64,000 bases of DNA from Fibrobacterota bacterium (GCA_003165595.1 PLWQ01000036.1:112308-176307), one strand, 5' to 3'. Shown: positions 1 to 9,119, counted from the stretch's first letter. A program made the numbers and translations. Notes: a model not told the origin generated them from the sequence alone.

Positions 1-1
1 T

Positions 2-568
2 GCGCGGGACATCCGAAGGACGCTTTCCGACCCGACCATTTTTCCCATGGGAATTTCGGCGGGGGGCGGGGCGGAGAACGGCCGGATAACCTTTGAAGGC
101 GTGGAAAACTGCACCGGCGTGTATTTCTTCCTGGCGGACGCAAAGTCCATCACCCAGGTTGCCGCCGCGCAACCGTACCCGATTGAAAAATCGGACAAGG
201 TGGTTTACAAGACGCTCTTCGTCACGCGCGACAAGGATTTTCTCAAACGGTATCCCAGGACCTTCGAACTCGCAGCGCCCTATCCGAACCCCGCGCGGCA
301 AATTGCAAATGTAAAGTACACACTTCCCTACCGGTTCGGGGCCAACGGTGAGTTTTCCCCGGCGCCCTACACGGTAAACCTCGCGCTCTACGATGCTTCG
401 GGCCGCACCGTGCGGCAGCTGGTGTATTCGTCGAAAAACCCGGGGCAGTACAGCGCCCTGTGGGACGGCAAGAACAACTCGGGGCTGTATGTATCGGCAG
501 GGATCTATTTCCTGCGGCTGGAGGCCGGCGAATTGTCCGGCACGAAACGGATCATTATTGTCAAGTAG
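2..568 (+). CDS. C-terminal part of a secreted protein with a T9SS/FlgD-like sorting domain (5' truncated by window edge)
   Basis: The reading frame is open through the left edge, so only the last 188 residues are present. The final ~95 residues have the beta-sandwich signature of Por-type/FlgD-like C-terminal domains: a PYPNPAR start, LYDASGR, LWDGKNNSG and GIYFLRLEAG. In the Bacteroidetes/Fibrobacterota family such domains direct outer-membrane export by type IX secretion or act as FlgD-like Ig modules. The N-terminal part is not recognisable. Other sorting-like domains occur in this window on the C25 peptidase and the FGE-like protein. I infer a surface or secreted protein; the catalytic part lies outside the window. 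Confidence 0.7.
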   Translation, partial: ARDIRRTLSDPTIFPMGISAGGGAENGRITFEGVENCTGVYFFLADAKSITQVAAAQPYPIEKSDKVVYKTLFVTRDKDFLKRYPRTFELAAPYPNPARQIANVKYTLPYRFGANGEFSPAPYTVNLALYDASGRTVRQLVYSSKNPGQYSALWDGKNNSGLYVSAGIYFLRLEAGELSGTKRIIIVK

Positions 569-660
569 TATACCCGCCGGCCGGTAGGCCCGCAATTTGT
601 GATGTCAGGCCGGCAGTGGTCATGATACAATGAAATGATCGCACGACTCAAGGGATTCCT

Positions 661-2991
661 ATGCGCATAACTTCACGAATATGGATGATCGCCGTTCTTG
701 TCTCCGTCTTCTCGGCAACGGCGCTATGTGCGGAGGATGCATCCCTCCAAATGAACGGAATCATCAAATCGATGGTGGGCAAGGTGGAGGTGAACTCCAA
801 CGGCGCGGCAAAGTGGCGGGCGGCGCACGCGGGCATGGTGGTGAAGATGGGCTGGGATCTGCGGACCTATATCGAATCGAGCGCCGAGATCGAACTCGAC
901 AACGGCACCGTGCTGCGGGTGGGCGAGAACAGCGTTGTCACACTGTCGAAGCTGTTGCTCGACAAGCGCGGCAACGTGGAAAACTCCGACATCAAGGTGG
1001 CTACGGGCAAGATGTGGGCCAATGTCAAGAAGTTGACAAATACGCAATCGACCTTCGAGTTTGAGACACCCACCGCGGTCGCGTCGATCCGGGGCACCAG
1101 GCTCGGCATCAGCGTAAACCAGGGCGGCACGGAGATAGACGTGTACGAAGGCCTCGTTCTGGTTCGGTCCAAGGGCGCGGGCAAGGATGTTGCGGTTTCC
1201 TCGCGCAACCGTGCCGTGATAACCCAAGGGACCCACGCGATCCGGCTCGTAAATTTCGCCGCGGACAAAGACACGATCCGGGGCCAGGCGCCCATGCACG
1301 ATCCGTTCAAGGACTCCACGGGCACAAAGAAGATTGACGCGCTGCTCGACACTACGAGGCTTGCCTCTTCCGCAGACACGTCCCTCCGGCTTGATGTTGC
1401 TTCTCCGGCGTCAGGCTCTTCGGTAAAGGAAACGCCGGTGCTGGTGAAAGGGAAGGCGAGCAGGGACGCGGTGCTCGACATCGGCGGCAAAGACATTGTG
1501 CTCGACCGCGACGGATCGTTCTCGTCACTGGTGGACCTGACGCTCGGCAGCAACATCATCGTGGTAACCGTGCGACGCGGCGCCGCGTGGAAAACCGCAA
1601 ACCTTGCCGTCGAATATCATCCGTCGCTCGCGCTCAACATTGCCAATATTGTTGACAACATGCAAATAACATCGTCCGACATGACACTAGACATCGAGGT
1701 ATCCGAAGGCGCGAAGTTCTCGGTAAACGGCGCGGAGGGGCAAACCAGAGTCTCACTATCTCCCGGGAGGAACGTGGTGACGGTGAAAGCGTGGGACCAG
1801 TGGAACACTGTGCTGGAAAAGTCGTTCGTGGTAAATTATGCCAAGTCCGCCGGTTTTACGCTTATCGTGACCACGCCCAAAGACCAGAGCGTCGTGCAAA
1901 CCCCCACGATTCCCGTGAGCGGCAGTACGGCGCCCGGAGCCAAGGTAACGGTCAACGGCACGCCCGTTTCGGTGAGCCCGGCCGGCTTCTTTACGTATAC
2001 GATTCCTCTTGCGGATGAGGCGCAGGATGTAACGGTGCATGTCGTGGCCGCGTTGGGGGATAATGATGCAACCGAAGACCGTACGGTAACCTACACCCCG
2101 CCCAGGCCGCCGCTGTTTCTCACTATTACCACGCCGGTTGACGGACAGGCCGTCCGGCAGAACGTGTTCCGGGTCCAGGGCAAAACCAGTCCGCGTGCCA
2201 AGGTGACGGTCAACGGCACGCAGGCGAACGTCTCGTCTACGGGCGTCATCACCTTCGACCAGCAGTTTACAGAACGCGATATCGGCGACTTCATATTCGA
2301 GATATCCGCCGCCGACGACACGTCGGAGATCACCAAGTCCTTTACCGTCAAGATAGACCCGTCGTCACCGCAAATCAATACAACGGCGCCCGTGCTTTCC
2401 ATCCCCCTGCTCGAAGGCATGCTGGTTACCAAAGTGCAGAGACTTCTTGTCAATGTAACCGACAAGACTCCCGAGGACCAGATAACGCTGGAGATCCGGA
2501 ACAACGGCGCCCACGAGGAAATGACGTTCAATCCCGGCGAGCAACAGTATTTCAATCTTGAGGAAGGTAAAAACACCTATTCAATAACGGCCTACGACAT
2601 GGCCAAGAATCCTTCACGTCAATATCAAGGCACCATCTATTACGTGCCGAGCGTGTTCTCAATTGACATAATAGAGCCCTCCGACAACTCGCTTTCCGTA
2701 GAAGATTTGCCGCCCATGCCCCCGCCCGGAGGCGGTGCCGGGAAATCGTACGCCGGGCCAAAAATGGACGTGCAGGTGGAAATCGACGACGGCGTCCATA
2801 CGATCCCGGAGGTGATCCGGGACGTGCGCCTCCTCTACGGCAGCAACGCGTCCCTCATGCTCGACCGGAAGAACTACCAATACTACCTGCAGGTGCCCAT
2901 TACCAGGGGCCTCACGCGGTACACGGTGGTGGTCACCGATATCGCCGGGAATGAAGAGGGGCGCAAGACGTTCGACATGAACGTCCGCTGA
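661..2991 (+). CDS. FecR-domain secreted protein with Ig-like repeats
   Basis: 776 residues with an N-terminal signal peptide (about 1-24, ending ALCAED). Residues ~30-165 form a FecR domain: GKVEV, W-AA-AGM, LDNGTVLRVGENS, then FETPTAVASIRGTRLGI and the VYEGLVLV end. After it come at least three repeats of the bacterial Ig/glucodextranase-B kind, recognisable by VxGxASRDAV, GSTAPGAKVTVNGT and GKTSPRAKVTVNGT, and a C-terminal segment with a proline/glycine-rich linker (PPMPPPGGGAG). The AGGGA-type ribosome site 6 bases before the ATG supports the start. In this context FecR is a periplasmic or surface scaffold rather than an iron-citrate sensor, because no FecI-type sigma factor is adjacent. 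Confidence 0.85.
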   Translation: MRITSRIWMIAVLVSVFSATALCAEDASLQMNGIIKSMVGKVEVNSNGAAKWRAAHAGMVVKMGWDLRTYIESSAEIELDNGTVLRVGENSVVTLSKLLLDKRGNVENSDIKVATGKMWANVKKLTNTQSTFEFETPTAVASIRGTRLGISVNQGGTEIDVYEGLVLVRSKGAGKDVAVSSRNRAVITQGTHAIRLVNFAADKDTIRGQAPMHDPFKDSTGTKKIDALLDTTRLASSADTSLRLDVASPASGSSVKETPVLVKGKASRDAVLDIGGKDIVLDRDGSFSSLVDLTLGSNIIVVTVRRGAAWKTANLAVEYHPSLALNIANIVDNMQITSSDMTLDIEVSEGAKFSVNGAEGQTRVSLSPGRNVVTVKAWDQWNTVLEKSFVVNYAKSAGFTLIVTTPKDQSVVQTPTIPVSGSTAPGAKVTVNGTPVSVSPAGFFTYTIPLADEAQDVTVHVVAALGDNDATEDRTVTYTPPRPPLFLTITTPVDGQAVRQNVFRVQGKTSPRAKVTVNGTQANVSSTGVITFDQQFTERDIGDFIFEISAADDTSEITKSFTVKIDPSSPQINTTAPVLSIPLLEGMLVTKVQRLLVNVTDKTPEDQITLEIRNNGAHEEMTFNPGEQQYFNLEEGKNTYSITAYDMAKNPSRQYQGTIYYVPSVFSIDIIEPSDNSLSVEDLPPMPPPGGGAGKSYAGPKMDVQVEIDDGVHTIPEVIRDVRLLYGSNASLMLDRKNYQYYLQVPITRGLTRYTVVVTDIAGNEEGRKTFDMNVR

Positions 2992-3098
2992 CTTCGACAG
3001 AAAAACGCTGAGGCGGGACACTATCCGCGATGCTATTGGCGCTCTTATTGAAAGAATCCCGGGTTATATACTATTTTGGTGTCAAAGGAACTCTGCTC

Positions 3099-3398
3099 AT
3101 GAACGGAGAAAGGAAGTCGCCGAAGAAGCACGAAACCGGCAAACCCGTATTCGGCAACGATGTCGACGACGTTCTCACGAAGAAAATCATGGGGCATTCC
3201 ACCGGCACGGGCGACGCTCCCGCGTTGTCAACTCGAAACTCCGGAAAAGAATCCGCTTCTTCGGCTTCCCCGCTGGCCTACAGGACGCCGGAGGAAAAAC
3301 GCGCAGCCAAACGGACGGGGTACGGCGTTGCCGCCCTCGTCTGCCTGGTTCTCCTGGGCGCAATAACCTACCTGTGGGCAAGATTCCGCAGCGAATAA
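3099..3398 (+). CDS. small tail-anchored membrane protein, unknown
   Basis: 99 residues. I chose the ATG at 3099 because AAGGA lies 9 bases upstream; a longer frame from 3030 is open but has no such site. The N-terminal ~70 residues are charged and Ser/Thr/Lys-rich. A single hydrophobic helix (AALVCLVLLGAITYLW) sits at the very C-terminus, so the protein would be anchored with its N-terminus in the cytoplasm. It ends 4 bases before the phosphoesterase and is probably co-transcribed with it. No family recognised. Confidence 0.55.
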   Translation: MNGERKSPKKHETGKPVFGNDVDDVLTKKIMGHSTGTGDAPALSTRNSGKESASSASPLAYRTPEEKRAAKRTGYGVAALVCLVLLGAITYLWARFRSE

Positions 3399-3402
3399 CC
3401 CC

Positions 3403-4062
3403 GTGATCCTCCTCGCGCTCACCGACATCCATTCGAAAATCGCTCTGCTCAAATCAATTGCCGCCGATATCGAAGCCGCCGACGCGGTGCTGATTGCCGG
3501 CGATATCACGCATTTCGGCGGCAGCGGCGAGCTGGTAACCGTCCTTGACGAAGTGAAAAAGTACGGCCGGCCCGTGTATGGTGTGTGCGGAAACTGCGAC
3601 CGGCCGGAGGCGATCATTGCTCTTGCACAATCCGGGGCTGGCATCGATCGGAAAGCCGCGGTCGTTGGCGGCATGACAGTAGTCGGCATCGGCGGATCGC
3701 TGCCTGCGCCGGGAGGCACCCCCAACGAATTCAGCGAGGCCGATTACAAGCGTTTCTTGGGACTGGAGCCGTTTGCGTCGCTTGCGCCGGGTTCATTTAT
3801 CCTCGTCTCACATCAGCCGCCGGCGAACACCGCAGTCGACAAGGTATGGATCGGAACACACGTCGGCAGCAGCGAGATTCGCAGCTTCATCGAAACGAAG
3901 AAGCCGCTATTGTGCATAACCGGGCACATTCACGAGGCGCTCGGGCTTGACACAATAGGATATACGCGCATCGTTAACCCGGGGCCGCTAAAGAGCGGAA
4001 ACTACGCGATGATTGAGATCGAAGGGGCGAAGGTGAAGGGGATAGAATTGAAGAGGGGGTGA
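3403..4062 (+). CDS. calcineurin-like metallophosphoesterase
   Basis: 219 residues beginning at a GTG, the only start that places the first metal motif at the usual extreme N-terminus (TDIH, D8 and H10). The rest of the two-metal site is visible in order: GD at 33-34, GNCD at 63-66, SHQPP with H137, and GHIH at 174-177. This is the YfcE/MJ0936-like compact fold that hydrolyses phosphodiesters or phosphomonoesters in the cytosol; the substrate cannot be told from sequence. The start lies 4 bases after the upstream small membrane protein. Its last ~89 bases overlap the convergent glycosylase gene. Confidence 0.85.
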   Translation: MILLALTDIHSKIALLKSIAADIEAADAVLIAGDITHFGGSGELVTVLDEVKKYGRPVYGVCGNCDRPEAIIALAQSGAGIDRKAAVVGGMTVVGIGGSLPAPGGTPNEFSEADYKRFLGLEPFASLAPGSFILVSHQPPANTAVDKVWIGTHVGSSEIRSFIETKKPLLCITGHIHEALGLDTIGYTRIVNPGPLKSGNYAMIEIEGAKVKGIELKRG

Positions 4063-4639
4063 CCGGACACCGAAAACACCCCCTCACATGATCGTTCACC
4101 ATGCCCACAGCCTGCATATGTGAATAGCAAATGACCGATCCCGCAAAGGTGAACCCCCGCTTCCGGAGGTCCGCGCTCATCGCGTCCGAAATCGGCGACG
4201 TGCAGGGCACATCTTTCCAGGACGCGTACGGTTTCTCCGGAAGCACCGTTGCGTTGTCTGTAAACCGCCACATATAGCGGGAGAACGTACCGAATTCCTT
4301 CCGGATTTCCTCGAAGCGTTTTGCGTTGTTGATTGCAGACACGATCTTGAGCCGGTTACGGATGATGCCGGCGTCTCCCATGAGCCGCGAAACGTCGGCG
4401 CCTTTGTACGCCGCGATAACACGCCAGTCCCAATTGTCAAATGCAACGCGAAATAGCTCGCGCCGTTTGAGGATGGTTATCCAGCTCAGTCCCGCCTGGA
4501 AACCTTCGAGGATCAGGAATTCAAACAGCTTCTTGTCGCGGTGAACAGGCACGCCCCATTCGTTGTCGTGGTAGGCACGGTAGATAGGGTCGGTGCCGGC
4601 CCAGGGGCAGCGGACTATCGGGCGGATTGTCTTTGGCAT
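3974..4639 (-). CDS. tag: DNA-3-methyladenine glycosylase I
   Basis: 221 residues. Excises 3-methyladenine from alkylated DNA. The family hallmarks are in place: RCPW near residue 11, YHDNEWGVP, LEGFQAGLSWITIL, DAGIIRNR, KKRGF-like RKRGFTFAG and CYSHMQAVGMVNDH. The Cys/His residues of the zinc snap (C11, H24, the H of NDH, and GCF) are kept. The ATG at 4639 is preferred over upstream codons because it gives the family N-terminus. E. coli Tag is about 187 residues; this protein carries ~28 extra Pro/Ser/Arg-rich residues that are simply the antisense of the phosphoesterase 3' end, so the extension probably reflects a lost stop codon. Confidence 0.9.
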   Translation of the reverse strand: MPKTIRPIVRCPWAGTDPIYRAYHDNEWGVPVHRDKKLFEFLILEGFQAGLSWITILKRRELFRVAFDNWDWRVIAAYKGADVSRLMGDAGIIRNRLKIVSAINNAKRFEEIRKEFGTFSRYMWRFTDNATVLPEKPYASWKDVPCTSPISDAMSADLRKRGFTFAGSVICYSHMQAVGMVNDHVRGCFRCPVTPSSILSPSPSPLRSQSSRSFRSLAAPG

Positions 4640-4712
4640 GGTAACAAAATACGCCGGGGAGAAGATTCTGTCGAGGAGTTTTGACCACGAGGCGCAACCC
4701 CGGGGGCGACTC

Positions 4713-5522
4713 TCACGGCCGCAGCGCAAGCCTGCAATGGGCGGCCGTGGCCCGGTACACCGCGGTTGCATCGTCCCGGGAAAGCGTCACGGCCAGGCAA
4801 ATCCTGGGACACGGCAGCGAGTCGTGAGCAAGCGCCGCGGCAGCGTCGTGCGCCGTGTAGCCCGCTTTGCGCCCTTCAAACAAAATCCGTTGTAGAGCAT
4901 ACCGGATCGAAGGCAATTCAATTTGCCTTATATCAAGTTGCAGAGAGTTCCCAAAGTACATCACGCAATTCACGTCGCACTTTTCGAAAGGTGCCGGCAT
5001 GTCGGACGCGGCAGTGGCGGCAACGGTGTCTTTCGGCGCGCGCTTCACTTTAGACGGTATCTTTACAATCGTTGCAAACTCCATCTGCTTCACAAGCGGG
5101 CTCGATGTCAGGACAGATAGGCCTTGGCTGCGGCGCAGGGCTTCCACTGTGGAGCAGGTCCGGAATCCGAGCAAGGGACATTGTCGAACCGTGCAGCCAC
5201 GTATGACTAGGCACAAACGCCCTGCGGGGGCGTCGAGCACCATGTCCACCGAATCGTCGCCTGCCATGGCGCAAACGGATTGCAGAAACGACGCTTCAAG
5301 CCGCTTTGATGCCAGTGTGTCAAGTACCGGTGAACCCGTTGTAGCGGCCGGCCTCACAAGCGTGCCTGGCAAGGCAGGCGAATACCGAAACGCAAAGGCC
5401 GGAATCGCCACGCAGAAGACAAACGTCACCAGCGGAAATACGGCGCAGCAGACCAGAAACGCCGCGAGAAGCGGACGATCCTTTTGCAAAACCATCAGTT
5501 CGCTCCGGACCCGACTTATCAT
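4713..5522 (-). CDS. membrane-anchored protein coupled to the L,D-transpeptidase, unknown
   Basis: 269 residues with one N-terminal membrane helix (about 17-45, LLAAFLVCCAVFPLV) and a long, probably periplasmic remainder containing several cysteines. The ATG at 5522 shares its A with the TGA of the upstream L,D-transpeptidase (TGATG), a translational-coupling arrangement, so the two are very likely one operon. Upstream in-frame codons are Arg-rich non-conserved sequence and were not used. No family recognised. By context it may be a partner or substrate-presenting factor for the transpeptidases; that is inference. Confidence 0.65.
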   Translation of the reverse strand: MISRVRSELMVLQKDRPLLAAFLVCCAVFPLVTFVFCVAIPAFAFRYSPALPGTLVRPAATTGSPVLDTLASKRLEASFLQSVCAMAGDDSVDMVLDAPAGRLCLVIRGCTVRQCPLLGFRTCSTVEALRRSQGLSVLTSSPLVKQMEFATIVKIPSKVKRAPKDTVAATAASDMPAPFEKCDVNCVMYFGNSLQLDIRQIELPSIRYALQRILFEGRKAGYTAHDAAAALAHDSLPCPRICLAVTLSRDDATAVYRATAAHCRLALRP

Positions 5523-6274
5523 CAATACATGTACACTTTCGATCCCACGTGCATGTTTGCATATACGGCCTTCAAATCTTCGTCGCCGAGCCGGACGCAG
5601 CCGTGCGTAACGGGCAGCCCCAGAAACCGCTGATATATGGTGCCGTGAATCATATATCCGTGTCCAAGCATAAGCGCGTAATCTCCGAGAACGCCGGGCT
5701 CGAAACGCTCTTCTGCATTGGCGGGAGGAACCGGCTTGCCGTCTTCGACAAACGCCCAGTCCGGCATTCGCCACACCGGAGATTCTATCTTGGTAAGGAC
5801 GGTGAACATGCCTCGCGGGGTCTCAAAGATCCAAGAGCGCTTGTCGTTTGCCTTGAGGAGAACGTAACTTCCGCTTGAACACTTGCCCCTCCGAAGATCG
5901 GCTTGACCGTTTGTGAGATCGAATTGATTGTCGATGGTGTTGACAATAAGATAAGGATCGTCGCTCCTGCCGCCGGAAATGCTCGCGGCGAGCTTGGCGA
6001 TTGTCCTGTTGAGCGTTGCGCGTTCCCTTCGCAGGTCCGCGGCCGTCGTCATCCGGACGGCTGGGGGTGCACACACAAGCCGGGTGAGGATAATGAAGTC
6101 TTGAAGCGCCGGGGCGAGAGCAAGGATCGCGGCGGAAAGAACCAATCCCGCCAGGGCGCCAAGCGCCGGGAAAAGGATCGTGCGCAGCGTGTCGACACGG
6201 CTATGTTCACCAACTGAACCCTGCGGTACCTGTTGCGCCTGATTTACTGCCGCTGGCAAGGGGGGGGCGTTCAT
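5522..6274 (-). CDS. L,D-transpeptidase (YkuD), membrane-anchored
   Basis: 250 residues. One N-terminal helix (ILFPALGALAGLVLSAAILA) anchors a C-terminal YkuD domain. The catalytic motif is complete: HGTIYQRF, then THGCVRLGDED with the nucleophilic Cys; TPRGMFTVLTK upstream is the usual lead-in strand. These enzymes make 3-3 peptidoglycan cross-links or attach proteins to peptidoglycan in the periplasm. The ATG at 6274 overlaps the stop of the preceding transpeptidase gene (ATGA) and the stop overlaps the next start, making a tightly coupled three-gene unit. Confidence 0.87.
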   Translation of the reverse strand: MNAPPLPAAVNQAQQVPQGSVGEHSRVDTLRTILFPALGALAGLVLSAAILALAPALQDFIILTRLVCAPPAVRMTTAADLRRERATLNRTIAKLAASISGGRSDDPYLIVNTIDNQFDLTNGQADLRRGKCSSGSYVLLKANDKRSWIFETPRGMFTVLTKIESPVWRMPDWAFVEDGKPVPPANAEERFEPGVLGDYALMLGHGYMIHGTIYQRFLGLPVTHGCVRLGDEDLKAVYANMHVGSKVYMY

Positions 6275-7383
6275 TTGATGTCCGTTCTTGTTGTGTGTGC
6301 AAACGCATTCCCCGTATCGACGGAGCCGACGATGGCCATGGGTGTACCGATTTCCGCGAGGTCGAACAAGCGTTTCATGTCGCCGTTGCAGAGCGCAATG
6401 CATCCGTTTGTCCAGTCCGCGCCCCTGCCGCCGCTGCCGTGAATTTCCACCAGATCCCCCAAAGATGCGCCGGGCGGCAGCAAGCCGGCACTTCGCAGAT
6501 TGCAAAAAGCGATCCGATCCTGCGAATTCGGGTAATTAAGGACGAGTGCCTTGTAATATTTTGATTGCCCCTGATTCTTCTTCCGGCAAATGGAGTATCG
6601 GCCTTCCGGCGTGGCTTTATCTCCACAATGGGTCTTCTGTCCCAACCACTGGGGCCCCAATTCTGCACGCGCGCAAAAAATGCATTTGCCGCAGCTGTAC
6701 ACGCGAAGCGAATGGGCGAGCTTGTCCACAACGATAGCGGTATTTCCGCTTTTGCCGGACCATGCAATGGTTTGCGCCACCCATTGTCGCCACTGTGCCG
6801 CCTTTTCCAGATAGTGAGAAAGTGTCTGAGCAACAGCGTCGTTTGCGTCGCGAATGATCTCGTGTGCACGATTTATTCTGGCATAGGCGTCTTGTGTTCT
6901 GCCTGATGCCAGCGCAGCCTTGCCTTCGGCGAGCGCGATCGCAGCCCGGGCGAAGTGCACGCGTGCGGTATCGGCCAGAGGGAGATTCCGGTATCGTGCG
7001 GCGTAGTCTGCAAGGCATTGCTCGGTTTCCGCGACAAGCGCCGGGACACGCCGCGCCATCGAATCCCTTGCCCCGACGGATTCGTGTTTCGCAATGCGCG
7101 CCAGCGAGTCGGTGCGTTGTGCAAGCAGTTTCAGGCTGTCGAAATTGCGTGCAAGGAAGAAAGCGGAATTTTGCAACGCCCATGCGCGCAGCAAGTGCTC
7201 GAAGCAGGAGTCCGCCTGAAGGTAAGGACCAGGGGCGAAAATAGCGGAACCGCTGTTGCGTGCGTCAATGAGCGACTGCTGGCAGCGCTTTATGGACGCC
7301 ATTGGCGGACGCGGGGCAACAGCAAGGCAAAGCATCGCCGCTGCCGGCGCACAGGCAAGAGCAAAGATCCTTGCTGTTTTCAT
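6271..7383 (-). CDS. L,D-transpeptidase (YkuD) with N-terminal helical domain
   Basis: 370 residues with a signal peptide (about 1-23). Residues ~30-210 are helical and Ala/Arg-rich, perhaps a spacer or peptidoglycan-associated domain. The C-terminal YkuD domain shows KATPEGRYSI, the conserved EIHGSGG and DWTNGCIAL with the catalytic Cys, resembling the subgroup with GCIALxNxDM. It is the first gene of the three-gene coupled unit (7383 down to 4713). A strong terminator for the lipoprotein gene lies directly upstream, so this unit must have its own promoter in or near that stretch; I could not place it. Confidence 0.85.
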   Translation of the reverse strand: MKTARIFALACAPAAAMLCLAVAPRPPMASIKRCQQSLIDARNSGSAIFAPGPYLQADSCFEHLLRAWALQNSAFFLARNFDSLKLLAQRTDSLARIAKHESVGARDSMARRVPALVAETEQCLADYAARYRNLPLADTARVHFARAAIALAEGKAALASGRTQDAYARINRAHEIIRDANDAVAQTLSHYLEKAAQWRQWVAQTIAWSGKSGNTAIVVDKLAHSLRVYSCGKCIFCARAELGPQWLGQKTHCGDKATPEGRYSICRKKNQGQSKYYKALVLNYPNSQDRIAFCNLRSAGLLPPGASLGDLVEIHGSGGRGADWTNGCIALCNGDMKRLFDLAEIGTPMAIVGSVDTGNAFAHTTRTDIK

Positions 7384-7406
7384 GGTGGTTTCCCCAAAGC
7401 ATGGAC

Positions 7407-7452
7407 AAAAAAAAGAAAGCCGGCGCCCAGGCTGACCTCGGGCACCGGCTTT
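7407..7452 (-). terminator. Rho-independent terminator after the DUF4398-like lipoprotein
   Basis: On the minus strand a GC-rich stem opens with AAAGCCGG and closes with CCGGCTTT (7445-7452 pairs with 7416-7423), with further GCCC/GGGC pairing inside. It is followed by eight T (A run at 7407-7414 on the plus strand). It lies 18 bases after the lipoprotein stop. Confidence 0.85.
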
Positions 7453-7469
7453 GCGAAATGCCGAATCGG

Positions 7470-8090
7470 CTACTTCTTTTTCTTTCCGACAGGTTTGGCC
7501 GTTTTCGCAATTGCCGTGTTCAGCTCATTTTTGAGCGAGTCGAGTTTGGCGATCCCCGCATTCACCTTGTCGCGCGCTCCAATAAAATCACCGCTCGCCT
7601 TGAGCGTCTTTGCATCGTTGATCGCGGCTTCGGTGGTCGATACTTCACTCTCCATGGCATTCAGAGCCGACTTCCCTTCCTTGCCTTTGGGCGCTCTTTT
7701 GAGCAGGTCCTTCGTTTCGGAAAGCATTGCCTGAGACTGTGTGAAGAGAGAGTCGAGTTCTGCTCCAACCTTGGCTTTTTCCGCCGCTGCCTTTGCCTTT
7801 GCATCGAGTGCAAGAGCATTGGCAGAGGCAATAAGCGCCTTGGCATGGTCATAATTGATGCCGAAGATTCCCGAGGATTTCTGCTTCTCGATTTCCACGT
7901 TTGCGGCTTTCAGCGAATCCGAAGCCGCCAAATACACCTGCGCCACATAGATGTCGGCTTGCGCGGCTTTGGCCGAATCGAGCGCTGCTTTGGCTGAACT
8001 AAGCTCGGTTTGCGGTGCTTTTGCGCAGCCGGTTATGAGCGCGGCGGCGACGGCGGCGGTACACAGCGAGAGAAACGAACGATACGACAT
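7470..8090 (-). CDS. lipoprotein, DUF4398-like alanine-rich helical protein
   Basis: 206 residues. Signal peptide with a lipobox (ALITGC, Cys about residue 22), so lipidated by Lgt and LspA; an lspA gene is present at 46.3 kb. The mature part is almost wholly helical, Ala/Lys/Ser-rich, with a DUF4398-like start (SSAKAALDSAKAAQADIY). The ATG at 8090 has AGGAGG about 7 bases upstream, which rules out the upstream in-frame Met. Such proteins are thought to sit between outer membrane and peptidoglycan; function unknown. Monocistronic, with its own terminator. Confidence 0.8.
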   Translation of the reverse strand: MSYRSFLSLCTAAVAAALITGCAKAPQTELSSAKAALDSAKAAQADIYVAQVYLAASDSLKAANVEIEKQKSSGIFGINYDHAKALIASANALALDAKAKAAAEKAKVGAELDSLFTQSQAMLSETKDLLKRAPKGKEGKSALNAMESEVSTTEAAINDAKTLKASGDFIGARDKVNAGIAKLDSLKNELNTAIAKTAKPVGKKKK

Positions 8091-8186
8091 ACGAAGGCCT
8101 CCTGTTGATGTGAGTGGATGAAAAGACATATTGCCTAAAATCAATCTATAACGGTTTACACAATCCGGGTTCTGGTGCGCGGCGGT

Positions 8187-9119
8187 TCAAGCTGCGGCAG
8201 TCGATCTGCGGCTCCCGGCCGGGAATTCCTCCTTCCCGAAAAAAACGGGTTGCGCGCCCACGGAAAAACCGCGCAAGATGTCCGTTGCGGGAGACAGGTG
8301 TTCCCGCGAGGCCGGAGCCGGCGCGCAGTCCGCAAGTATCGCTTTATCTCCAAGGCGGGCGGCGAGGAACCGAAGGTCCGGCGCCGAAGGCCGTGGCGCG
8401 CCTCCCTGCAAGCGGCGGTTTGCTCCGCTTTGCAAAAAGATCTTGTCTGCCCGTATCTTTCTGAGCCTTTGTGCCAGCTTCCCGCAGTGATCGTCGGAAC
8501 TGTTGATGTTGGTTGTCAATGTAACATGAATCCAGAATCTCCCTTTAAAAAGGCGGCTGAACTCCGCGACGCCGGTACAGAAACGGCCAAACGGCACCAG
8601 GGCGCTGGGTCGGTTCATGGTTTGAAAGGTGGCCTTATCGGCGGCGTCGAACGAGGCGAGCACTACATCCGCGCCTTGGAGATCGTGCTGGACATCGTGT
8701 CGCCACAAGAGCCCCCCGGAAGTGTGAACGGCGACCGGGATATTTGTCAAGCTCTTGGCGAGGTTGATTAGCGCCGGAAGGCTTTTGTTAAGGGTAGGGT
8801 CGCCGGTTCCGCCGAAAACAATAAAATCGGGAGCGGGACTTTTCCTCGACAGGCCGGCGATCTCCGGTCTTAGGCTGTCGAGGGACACGCAATCGTCAAA
8901 GCGGTCGATGCTCAGCCGAGTCGTTTTTCCATGGGGGCAGTACACGCAGTCAAAAGGACATGCCTTGCAGGTTGTCGCGGCTATTTCCATGGCGCAGCCG
9001 AAGAAGGGAGAACGAACCAGCCGGCCTGCGGGCCGGTGCGGGGCGATACGGGGCACGGCGGCGTCCTTGCCTGTGTAGGCGAGAAAAATTCGGTGAACCA
9101 GGTTCTCTATGACAGCCAT
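8187..9119 (-). CDS. radical SAM protein (COG0731-like)
   Basis: 310 residues. The [4Fe-4S] motif is CPFDCVYC (CxxxCxxC), followed by GGTGDPTLN, a typical SAM-binding GGE-like loop, and HTSGGLLW. The start at 9119 was chosen because GGAG lies 6 bases upstream of that ATG; another ATG 12 bases further up lacks a site. It starts 36 bases after the nitroreductase stop and is probably co-transcribed with it from the sigma-54 promoter at 9726-9740. The C-terminal ~60 residues are Ala/Pro/Arg-rich and not conserved. Reaction unknown; the fold resembles archaeal wyosine-type Fe-S oxidoreductases. Confidence 0.75.
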   Translation of the reverse strand: MAVIENLVHRIFLAYTGKDAAVPRIAPHRPAGRLVRSPFFGCAMEIAATTCKACPFDCVYCPHGKTTRLSIDRFDDCVSLDSLRPEIAGLSRKSPAPDFIVFGGTGDPTLNKSLPALINLAKSLTNIPVAVHTSGGLLWRHDVQHDLQGADVVLASFDAADKATFQTMNRPSALVPFGRFCTGVAEFSRLFKGRFWIHVTLTTNINSSDDHCGKLAQRLRKIRADKIFLQSGANRRLQGGAPRPSAPDLRFLAARLGDKAILADCAPAPASREHLSPATDILRGFSVGAQPVFFGKEEFPAGSRRSTAAA

